Shown here piece by piece: positions 30,901 through 42,900 of a stretch of DNA of 64,000 bases. A model generated the notes under the pieces. That model had not been told where the DNA came from and did no database searches. It saw only the letters and a list, made by a program, of their open reading frames with translations. The stretch is from Paraescarpia echinospica (Eukaryota; Annelida; Polychaeta; Sabellida; Siboglinidae), in NCBI GenBank assembly GCA_020002185.1, contig CM034542.1, forward strand, positions 55,504,626 to 55,568,625. Direction: 5' to 3'. The translations under genes and the position numbers were made by a program. Position 1 is the stretch's first letter; every line of letters starts with the position of its first letter.

Positions 30901-33900
30901 AACGCTTCACGCCTGCAGCTCTCGTGTAGCCCACCCCTACCAAGTCACCCATCATTTTACCCAGGGGAAACATTACCATTAGCTTTAAAATGATACCTCA
31001 TTTGATTTATTGGTAAAATTTAAGCAAACTTGTTGCAATGTTGTCGAGAACTGACTTAATTTTGAATCATATCTTTCGATTGTTTTTTAATCTGTGAGTT
31101 CATAAATGTTTGTATTTTGTTAGTTTTGGATTATTTGTAGGGGAAAATAGACTTTACATTGAAAGGTGGGATTATAAGGTGTGTATTTCTGCCAGAATAA
31201 AACATTATGGGACTTGTCCTAGACAGCTATTTTTGGATCGTGTGCAGAACAGGTCTGTGTGACTTAGTACCCAATTTCCTCTGGCACAAATAGCTGCTAT
31301 GTTAATCACAATATTTACTTGTTGAAACCCCTCAGATAATCACAATATCTACTTGTTGTATCCCCTCAGATAATCACAATATTTACCTGTTGTATCCCCT
31401 CAAATAATCACAATATTTACTTGTTGTATCCCCTAAGATAATCACAATATTTACCTGTTGTATCCCTCACATAATCACAATATTCACCTGTTGTATTCCC
31501 TCAAATAATCACAATATTTTCTTGTTGTATCCCTTCAGATAATCACAATATTTACTTGTTGTATCCCCTCAGATAATCACAGTATTTACATGTTGTATCC
31601 CTTCAGATAATCACAACATTTACTTGTTGTATCCCCTCAGATAATCACAATATTTACTTGTTGTATCCTTTCAGATAATCACAATATTTACATGTTGTAT
31701 CCCCTGAGATAATCACAATATTTAGTTGTATTCCCTCAGATAATCACAATATCTACCTGTTGTATCCCCTCAGATAATCACAATATTTACCTGTTGTATC
31801 TCCTCAGATAATCACAATATTTACCTGTTGTATCTCTTCAGATAATCACAATATTTACCTGTTGTATCTCCTCAGATAATCACAATATTTACTTTTTGTA
31901 TTCCTCAGATAATCACAATATCTACCTGCACTATCCCCTCAGATAATCACAATATTTATTTGTTGTATCCCCTCAGATAATCACAATATTTACCTGTTGT
32001 ATCCCCTCAGATAATCACAATATTTACTTGTTGTATCCCCTCAGATAATCACAATATTTACTTGTTGTAATCCTTCAGATTATCATAATGTTTATTTGTA
32101 ACCCGTCAGATAATCACAATATACTATATTTACATGTTGTATCCCCTCAGATAATCACAATATTTACATGTTGGAACCCCTCAGGTCAGGCTTGTTAACG
32201 AATGGGAATGTCATTCGAATGCGCATTCGAATGCAACCGTTCAATTTTCAGCGCATTCGCATTCAAATGTGAACCTTAAACATTCACATTTTAATGCGAA
32301 TGCCAAACATGTTTCATCGAATGCGTCCCAAATGCTGGCATACTGCAACAATATTTTACGTCTGTAATAAGTAGGGGGCCTACGCTATTGTTGAGTGTTT
32401 TGCTCTGGTCTACTTGTTGTTTAACGCAATTAAGAATTAATACAGTCCTCATGCTACTTGCGAATCTGCTTTCTAGGCCAGCTCTTTGTGAAATGTGCTC
32501 AGTACTGGTCAATATTATACAACAGGAGATAAAAATTCAAACTTAATTAAACTGCATTACAACCGTTAACAGACCCGTATTGCATATCGTACATTGTGCA
32601 TTACCTTTTCATTGAGCCATAGTAATTTTCAACAAACAGCAAGTCTTTGCCACTGTAACTCAAGACAAATGCATCAGGATGTTTTTCACACTTCTGGAAG
32701 TCATAAGGTCTGGTAGCCACTAACTAAAGTTGGTATTATAAGATGAAGTGCTGGTCAAACATTACCCAGCAAATAATCAATGAATGAATGGGAAGCCAAT
32801 GTGGCCTGTCTCATTAGCTTTGTGTGAAAAGGGGTATTGGCTGAGGACTAAGCTTCAAAGGACCATTGAATTCCTTTGAACTGGCAGCAAGTGCCCATCA
32901 TTCCACGCCGTATGTCATCACTGGAAATACGCATCAGTTGAAGACTTGTCTCTTCAAGCAGGTTCCAAAGTTACTCTTGAAGATGTCGCAGTGTTTGGCG
33001 AATGCTGTCCAGCCAGGAGTGATCCTTCTTTGAATCTCCTTGTCTTGGTTTTTGTCTCTGATACTGTATCGCTGTCCCAGATAGACGTAGCTTTCAACGT
33101 TCTCTATCTGCGTCGTGTTGATATATATTGGTGTGTCATTTTCTAGCAGCACTTTTGTCTTTGAGATGTTCATCTTGAGACCTTGTTTTTTGCTTTCATC
33201 AGCTAGCTCCTGCAGCATGTTTTGTAGTTGTTGTGGTGTAGTAGCACATTTGAGTGTGTCGTCAGCGAAGCGAAGATGGCTGAGATATTCTCCGTCTATC
33301 ATCAAGCCTCTGGTTTCCCAGGTCAGTCTTCGGAATATGCTTTTGAGTGTTGCCGTGAACAGCTTGGGTGATATGATGTCACCCTGTCGTACTCCTCTAT
33401 TATTATTATTATTATTATTTATTATTATTATACCGAACTTATAAAGCGCTCTTTTCATACATAAAAGCCTGCTCAAAAGCGCTGTACACAATCAATAGAA
33501 TAATCATAGAGAGTAAAAACAAAGCATAAAAACGATAGCATGATAAAAAAAAAAAAAAATGTTTAGAAGACGGTATAATAAAATGAATATATATATATAT
33601 ATATTGTTTTAAAATGTAAGAAAAACTGACTAGAAAGAGTTAAGCACCAAAAACAGCTAGAAACAAATGTGTTTTTAGCAGCTTCTTGAAAGTGTTCAGT
33701 GTTTTTGCTTCACGAATGTGAACCGGTAGCGCATTCCACAACTTGGCTGCTGAACACTGAAATCTTCTGTCGCCGTATGTAACTGTTCTAGCCCTTGGAA
33801 CTTCTAGTGTCACTGAATCCATGGATCGTAACATTCTTCTTGGTTGGTACAATTTCAGCATGTCCGATATATATCCTGGAGCCTGTCCATGTAGGGCTTT

Positions 33901-36900
33901 ATATGTGTGCATCAGGATTTTAAATTGCACACGATAGTTAACAGGTAACCAGTGCAGATTGTTCAACACTGGTGTGATGTGGCTGTAGCGTGATGTTCTG
34001 GTTACAATCCGTGCCGCGGTGTTCTGTACACGTTGTAACTTGTTAATTGATGTCTGGTGCAGTCCACTGAGCAGAGCGTTACAATAGTCTAGACGTGATG
34101 TTACAAGCCCGTTGACTAGTGATTGAGTGGCATCATTTGTGAGATAACGCCTAATGTGCCCAATGTTGCGGAGGTGATAATATCCAGACCTACAGACACT
34201 GTTCAAATGTTGTTCCATGTTCATGGCAGAGTCGAAGATAACACCCAGGTTTTCGACACTGTTCACTGATGTAATGTCAGTGTCGCCAACACGCACAGTA
34301 ACGTTTTCCATCTGCTTGGCATTATGTTTGGATGTGAACAACACAACCTCAGTCTTTTCACTATTCAGTTTTAGCATGTTTGCGTGCATCCATCTTTCAA
34401 TGTCCGTGAGGTACCTCTCAATGAGTTCCAGGGATTCTGTTTGGGCTGCACCGTCCTTCGGCTTGAACGAGATGTACAACTGGGTGTCATCCGCATAGAA
34501 GTGATAACACAGTCCATACCGACGGATAATGGCTCCTAGTGGTTTTGAGTACATGGTGTATTTCTTTGGGCCGAGTACCGAGCCTTGTGGTACACCATGT
34601 TCCAGGAGAACTGGATTGGAGTGCTCACCATCTATGACCACTACCTGGTAACGGTCGTGGAGATACGATGCTATCCAGCCGAGAGCAGCTCCGGAGATTC
34701 CGAATAAGTTCTCAAAACAATTCAACAGAATTCCGTGATCGAGAGTATCGAATGCAGCCGACAGATCGAGCATGACCAACACTGTGACACAACCATTATC
34801 CAGAGACTCGAGGATATCGCTTTGTACCTTGAGAAGCGCCGTCTCGGTCGAGTGAGATCTACGGTAGGCTGACTGAAGCTCCTCGTGAAGACCATTGCTC
34901 ACCAGGTGGCGCTCAATCCGTGTATCTACAACCTTCTCTAACACATTAGCAATGAAAGGAAGGTTGGACACAGGTCTGTAGTGTTTCAGGATGTCTGGAT
35001 CGAGTGTTGATTTCTTGAGTAGTGGTCGTATATGAGCACACTTGAATGCACGAGGCACACAGCTACTATTCATAGAGGTGTTGACAATCGCGGTGATAAT
35101 AGGGAGTAGCTCATCTACACACAACTTTAGAAGCCATGTGGGCACCGGATCGAGGTCGCAGGATTTATCAGGTGATTTCAGGATGAAGGTCTTCACTTCA
35201 CCATCAGATGCGCGAGTAAACCTATCCAGTGGTGTAGTTACAGATGAGGCGTCAACCTCCAGGTCAACACCATGCACCTGGTCCGTCTGGAGGCCACGTC
35301 GGATGTTTTGTATCTTCTCCATAAAGAAAGAGCTAAACATCTTGATGTTGATCTTGTTGCTCTTTTTGTGTAGGTGGACTGTCCCCGAGCTGTTGGTGTG
35401 GATGTCTTTCAGGAGATCAATGTACACATCTTCTATCCCCTGTTCTTGAAGGGAGGTCAGTATTGCTTGGGTTTGCACCGAGTCGTAAGCCTTCTCGTAG
35501 TCGACGAAAGCGATGCTGAGCAGGATATTATATTCTCGGCACTTCTCTTTCAGCTGGTTTTCCAACGTGTATGTGGTCTGTCTTTTAGTACCTGCTTCTG
35601 AATCCTGCTTGCTCTCGTGGTTGGTTTTCGTCCAGAGTTTTCTCTAGTCTATTCGTTAGTATGTTTGTGAGTAATGTGTAGATGTTTGATAACAGACATA
35701 TCGGTCTGTAGTTCTTTAAGTCTTTCTTATTTCCCTTCTTGAATATTATCACCATCTTTGCGTTCTTCCAAGCGGTGGGTATTCGTCTTTCTGATAAGCA
35801 TTTAGTATACAGCTTAGCCAGTGTCTTCGAGATGATATCTTCTCCTGCTTTTAATGTTTCAATGTTAACATGGTCGTTGCCTGATGTCTGTTCATTCTTC
35901 ATATCTCTGCGCAGCTTCCACTTCCTATGGTGTTATCCCTGGTACCTCTTTTGGGTCAATGAGAATTATGGTACTCTGTTCACTGTCATATAGCTCGGTG
36001 TAGAATTCCTCTATTCGTTCCATGATCATATCTTGGTCTCGTATTTCTCTACCCTGCTTGTCTAGAAGTGTAATCAGTCTCTCTCGGCCTAGTGCCTGCA
36101 TTTTTCTTGCTTTCTTCAGGCTCTTTGATGACATAATCGTTTCTCGTATGATCTCTTGTTTGTACTTTCTGATGTCCTCCTTCGCTTTCTTTTTTATGGT
36201 CTTGCATATTTCTGCATACTCTATTTGTTCTTTACGGTCGCCGTTATCCACCAATATCACCTGCTTGTAAATATCAGGGCTAGCTCAAAAGAAGCCATAA
36301 TTCCTCTAAAGAGTAGTCATGCAGTCAATGATTACCAGTGCAAACAAAAGCCCGGTGAAACTACTTCATCTCTGGAGTTATAATATAAAAAGTAAGCCCG
36401 TATTGGTGATAAACTGTTTGAGCAATAATTGATGTTCATCAAATGCAATGCTCATCTTCTGTGAACAATTTATTGTAACATTGAAACTTATGTAATGCTC
36501 ACCTAATCTTCTGTGACCAGTGGGACACATTAAGCTGTAGCCTATAGACAATTATTTGCTCTACAGTTGTAGACAGGTTTTGTGAATAAATATTGTGTTG
36601 GTAATTTGTATGTAATTATTTAAAATATGAAGCATTAAGCTTTTTTATATTTCATGCTCGAAAATGTACATATTATATAGGCCTACAGCCTACATTAGGC
36701 ATAAAACAAACAAGCATTCGCATTCGGACGCAACCACCAAACATTCACTCTCAAATTCAACCTCCAAGCATTCGCATTCGAATGTGACCACCAAACATTC
36801 GCATTGAAATGCGACCTCCAAACGTTCGCATTCGAATGTGATCATAGAAATAAGCATTCGCATTCGAATAAAGTTACACATTCGCAGTCGAATACAATGG

Positions 36901-39900
36901 TACGCATTCGTTAACAAGCCTGCCGCAGATTATCATAATATTTCCCTGTTGTAGCCCCTCCGGTAATCACATTAATGACCTCCTAAATCACAGTATTTAT
37001 ATGTTGTAATCCCCAAGTAACCACAATATATACCTTCTTCTTCTCCCAGTAATCCACTACCGTCATTACTGACGACTTCGTGGATGGTGTGGTGTTTGTT
37101 GCGTGCGCCAGGTGTGCGGGTGTAGTGTTTGTTGCGTGCGCCAGGTGTGCGGGTGTGGTGTTTGTTGCGTGCGCCAGGTGTGTAGGTGTGGTGTTGCATG
37201 CGCCAGGTGTGCAGGTGTGGTGTTTGTTACGTGCGCCATGTGTGCAGGTGGGCAGGGCTGGTTGTGACTGTTTATAAAATCATGTGCAAGTGCAAGTTAT
37301 ACACAAACAGGTGTCACTCTTAGTTAGACTTTGTTTGTTTGTTTGTGGAACTGCTTGAAAGCATCTAGAGAAGGAGATTGAACTGATTGGGCGGTTAGGT
37401 TATTCCAGGGTACTATTGTGGCTATAAAAAAGGAATGCTGGAAAGCCTGTGTTTGGGAACGTTGAACCATTAATTGGAATGGATGCCCTCTGTGCCCATC
37501 AGCTAAGAGTTCTGTGGCACAGTGGGTACGTGCTGGCTTTGTGTAAAGGCTGGCAGGGATGTCGATGAGGCCGTTTTGAATTTTATACATCATGTTGAGC
37601 CTTGCCATACACCTGCACTGTTCCAGGGACTGCCATTGCACTTGGTGGAGCATGGAGGTTGGGCTGCTGCAGTCACCATAAACGTATCTGGCAGCACGCC
37701 TCTGTACCATCTCCAATTTGTCAATGTTTCGCTTGGTGGCAGGGTCCCAAATGGCAGAAGCGTATTCTATTGTTGGTCTGACATATGTTTGATAGCAGTA
37801 TAATTAAGTTAACTGAGCTGGGGCAGTTGCTGGTGTTGGAAGGAAAGGGTGCTATTGGCTTTCTTAGTGATGGCGTCCATGTGGTGGTTCCAGGACAGTT
37901 TGCTATTGATGTTGATGCCTAGGTACTTTGCTCTGTTGTGTAGTTGTTCTCCTGTAGATGCTGCCAAATGCCCAGCTTTCTGCTGTTTTAGGGATGTGGT
38001 CTATGGCTAAGGCTAATTTGTGGTCATGAATGAAATATTCTGAGAGAAAGGGTTTAGTTTTGTTGGTGATTCTTAAGAATTCACATTTGTCTGGGTGGAA
38101 GCTCATGAGCCAAGTCTTCTCCGATTCCTGGAGCCTATTGAGGTCCTCCTGCAGGTGCACTGAGTCTTCCATGCTGTTGATTCTGTGATACAGTAAACTG
38201 TCAATTGCATACAGTTTGATGTCACGCAGTTTGGTATACTGTTGATGTGAACAGGAGACAGCAGCGGTCCTAACACAGTGCCTGATAGGGCGGGGTCTCT
38301 TTGGAAGAGCTTCCATTCACTAGGACCCTCTGTGTCCGGTTATGAAGGAATGATTCGATCCATTCTAGGATGTTTTTCCGGACCCTGTAGAATTTTAGTA
38401 TGAGTCTATGATGTGGCCCTTTATCGAACGCCTTGCTGAAATCAAGGAGTATGCAGTCCATTTGCTCTCCCTCCTCGAGTGTGTGGGCTAGATCGTGTAG
38501 GGTTCCTAAAAGCTGTGTCTCTGTGGATCGCTTCTTCCTGAAGCCATGCTGGGCATCTTTGAGGATGTTGTGGTTACCAAAATGTGTCATGATGTGGGAG
38601 CTGATTATGTGTTCAAGGATTTTGCATAAGACAGAGGTTAGGGAGATGGGGCGGTTGTGGTGTTGCTGAGCTCTGCTTTTGTTGTTGTTCTCGTAGTCTT
38701 TTACTTGATGGAACTTTTACTGGAGTGCTGAATGTGTGTTTGAAGATGTACTGCACAGGATTTTTCAAGTTTTATTCCCTTTTACTGACTGTGCTGTTGG
38801 TTGTGCTGTGTGAGTGGAGTACCCGCGCTGGGACAGCAGCAAGATGGCGTCTTCAGAACTTTTTTACGAGAGGCGCTGTTGGCTGTTCGGCCTAGTAGTG
38901 TCCTCTTCTCGACTACCTTGCTTGAAATACCAGAACATTTAGTGTCGCCAGGCACAACTTCTACCAGGACTGGCAGGCGTAAGCGTGGCAAGAAGGGCGG
39001 AGTTCGACAGCGACTCAAGAAAAACAAGGTACACTCTCTCGCCCTCCCTTCCATTAAACCCGCCAATGTTCGATCACTACGCTCGAAAGTGGACGAACTG
39101 CAAGCACATTACACACTATAGTGGGCCTACAAAGAAGCATGTTTGTTGTGTGTAACAGAAACATGGCTTGACGAAACTTTCCCAGACAGCGAACTTGTTA
39201 TTGATGGGTTCGGCATGCCAGTCAGGATGGACAGAGACAAAGACCTAAGTGGGAAATCTCTGGGGGGAGGGCTGTGTGTTAATGTGAACGAACGGTGGTG
39301 CAAGTCATTGGCCGTTAGGGAGAAGCTGTGCACTCCCGACCTTGAACTGTTGTCACTGTCACTCAGGACCACGTACTTGCCCAGAGAATTTGGCCAGTTG
39401 TTTCTGACTGTTGTTTACGTGCCCCCATCAGCTAACTGTGCACGTGCAGCTGAAGCCATTACAAACTATGTGCAATGGCTAGAGTCAGTGTCGCCAGACT
39501 CGTCAAACCTGATTCTCTGTGATTTTAACAGCTGTAGGCTAGACAAAACACTCCCCACGTACCAGCAGTATGTGACGTGCCACACACGTGGTAGTAACGC
39601 CTTGGACCTTTGTTATGGTAATATCAGAGACGCTTACAGATCAGTGAAGAAAGCACCCCTGGGCACAGCTGATCATAATGCAGTGCATATGATACTAATG
39701 TATAGAACAGTGCTACAGAGACAGAAGGCGGTGCGGAAAACAGTGAAAACATGGACTAAAGACGCAACAGAAACACTTCAAGGTTGCTTTGATTGCACAT
39801 TATGGGATGTCTTTATTGACTCCAGCTCATCACTGGATAAAGCTGTTGATGTGATCACGGACTATATCAACTTCTGTGAGAACATGATCATTCCAACTAA

Positions 39901-42900
39901 ACAAGTCGGGATCTTCGCCAACAATAAGCCCTGGGTGTCAAAAGAGCTGAAAAACACTTTGAATGAAAAGAAAAGGGCTTTCATGGCACAGGATCATGTG
40001 GAGGGCAAAAAGATTCAAAGTGTGTTAAAGAAACAGATTAGAGAAGCCAAAAGAGAATACAGAGACAAAATCGAATGGCAGTTTCAATATGGCAGCATGA
40101 GATCAGCATGGCAGGAACTTAAAACTCTTACGGGTTCTCAGCCCCGTAACTCACCTGTCTCCAACTCAGGAACGAAGGAGGAGAGCATGAAGTTCGCAGA
40201 GGACATGAACATTTTCTTCAGTCATTTCGATCGTCACGACTTCACATGTGAACGCTGAACTGCGGCGGACCAGCTTCAGTCCCAGCTAGGTGATCATGAC
40301 TTACCAGAAACCACTCCGGATGACATCAGCCGTGTTCTTCAGTGGGTTAATCCCCGTAAGGCATCAGGACCGGACAACATCGGCAGCCGTGTCCTGAAGG
40401 AGTGTCATTCCCAGCTTGGAGCAGTTTTCAGCATTCTGTTCAACTGGTCCCTCAGGCAGCACCATATCCCTCGGATATGGAAATCCTCCATCATCTGCCC
40501 TGTTCCGAAGAATCCGCAGCCATCTGCTCCGAACAGCTTCAGGCCGATAGCGCTGACCTCTGTGGTAATGAAATGCTTCGAGCGCCTCATCCTCTCACAA
40601 CTCCTGCAGCAGGTCAGCGATCAGCGTGATCCGCTCCAGTTTGCATATAGACGCAACCGGGGCATAGACGACACGGTGCTGACCCTACTCAACTCCGGGT
40701 ACACTCATCTTGAGAAGGCCAAGGCGTATGCCAGGATAGTCTTCATAGACTTCTCATCGACCTTCAATACGATCCAGCCTCACATCATGATGAAGACGCT
40801 CGCGGACATGCACCTCAACCCTCAACTTGTTCTCTGGGTGAATTCCTTCCTCACGGAACGTCAGCAGGCTGTGCGTCATAACGGCATGTTGTCTAGCCCC
40901 CTGTGTACATCCACCGGGGCCCCTCAGGGCTCGGTGGTTTCGCCGGTGATCTTCACCTTGTACACGGACGATTGCCGCAGCAAACATGAGCAGTGCATTT
41001 TTGTGAAGTACTCTGACGATACAGCAATTGTCGACCTGTCAAATTCGGACACGGTGTGCGAGGAAGTGGTCTCAGACTTTGCCCGGTGGTGTAGTGATCA
41101 TTTCCTGGATCTTAATGCCCAGAAGACTGAGGAGCTCATCATCAACTTCAGGACAGACCCCACCCAAAGACCTGGCCATCAATGGTGAGACTGTCAAGCG
41201 GGTATCAGAGTACAAGTACCTAGGTACCGTAATTGACTCTAAACTGACCTTCAGTGCAAACACAGCTTTGAACAACGAGAAATGCCAACAGAAGCTTTAT
41301 TTTCTGCATAAACTCAGATCCCTCGGGGTAAGCCCTCGTGTTCTGAGGAGCTTCTATGGCTGTTACCTTGAGAGTACTGTAACCTTTGGCTTCCTGGCAT
41401 GGCATGGTGGATTGAGTGTCACCAATCGGAATATCCTGAGTCGTGTCATCAGTCTCAGCAGCAAGGTGATCGGAGAGGAACTTACCAGTGTAGACGACCT
41501 GTACAGGCGGAGGGCAAAGAGGAAGGGAAGGCAGATCTCTCTGGATCCCCACCACCCCCTAAATCTCTGTTACAATCTGTTACCATCTGGCCGTCGTTTT
41601 CAGCTGCCTCAACTAAGACTCGGTCGCTCTCGAAATTCCTTCATCCCATCCTCTATTCGTCTTCTAAACGAATGATCTGCCTCATTCCTTCCCCCTCTCT
41701 CCAATGCCTGTCTGGCCGCTTGAAAATATGGGTTCATGTCTGTGTGTGTGTGTGTGCGCGCACGTGTGTGCATGTGTGTGATTATACTGGTAATTGCACT
41801 GTATTCCACCTAGTTAAATAACATCTGTGATGATGAACTTGTTCCTGTACTGATGGCTGTGATATGTAAGTGTAAAGGATGTTTCCTAACAACTGGCTGA
41901 TTGTTCTGTGCTATTTCATTTTAATCATATGTAATTAATTGAATCAGTGTTCTCAGTTACACATGTGTACTTATTTATTAATTTATTTATTTATTGCGTT
42001 CTTAAATAGTGAACAACACAAGAGAATTTCCCCATGAGGGACAATAAAGGTATTTTTGAATTTGAAAAGGCTGGAATAGGAGTGTCATGGCTCATCGGTA
42101 GCTTCTTTCAACACACTGGTGGGATCTCGTCAGGTCCTGTGGCTTTAATCTAGACAGGAGCTTGTTTACTCCTTTGACAGTGGTGCTGATGTCTGGTAGT
42201 GTGGGATATGGGCTGGGGCCTAGGCTGGGTAGGGGGCCTTCTGGTTCTTTTGTGAGTACTGATGAGAACTGGTCATTTAATATCTCGGCTTGGATTTCTT
42301 GGATCTCTTCAGGGGGGATAATCCAAAATTGTCACTGATTTGACATAAGTCCAGAGCCTCCATCTGTGATTAGACCATTGACATAGCGATCATGTGCTTG
42401 TCTACAAGTACACTGCAGCTCGTTTTTCAAGCTGCGGTTCCTTTCCCATTTTGTATATTTGGTCCAGACCTAGGTCAGCTTTCATATTCAGAAAGAGCTC
42501 ACTGAAGTGTTTGGGATACCAAACTTTGTAAGGGGCTGGTTTGGTGGAGTCAGTTAGCCAGTCGATGTCGGGCAAGTTAAAGTCGTCGCATACCCAGAAT
42601 GTAACTCTGGGGTTTGATTGCATGAGGGAGGAAATGGTCTCTCTTACGTATGTAGCCATAACGACATCTCTGTTAGGGGGCCGATAGACGCAGACAACTA
42701 TTACTGGTGGTTGGTTCTGTGGCATTTTGATTTTGCATGCTGATATTTCGCTTCCGGTATGGTTTTTGTTTGCTGTAGGGATGTCTTCTGCTACAGTATC
42801 GTCTTTAATTGCGATGAGGGTTCCATCATACCCATCGCTAATGTTCTCATCTCTGTCTGTTCTAGATATTATGTGATAGCTAAGTGGGAGGAATTCGGGG

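Larger units (their letters stand above)
32187..36922. mobile_element. hAT-like DNA transposon, 4.7 kb, carrying LINE fragments
   Basis: Terminal inverted repeats CAGGCTTGTTAACGAATG are perfect over 18 bp. Flanks CCTCAGGT (32179-32186) and CCGCAGAT (36923-36930) are an 8-bp duplication with two differences, the length typical of hAT, both being versions of the CCTCAGAT of the host minisatellite. Subterminal regions (32200-32330 and 36700-36910) are rich in GCATTCGAATG. No hAT transposase is visible; the inside is mostly LINE sequence (32880-36275). 32331-32879 and 36276-36700 show nothing recognisable. Confidence 0.8.
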
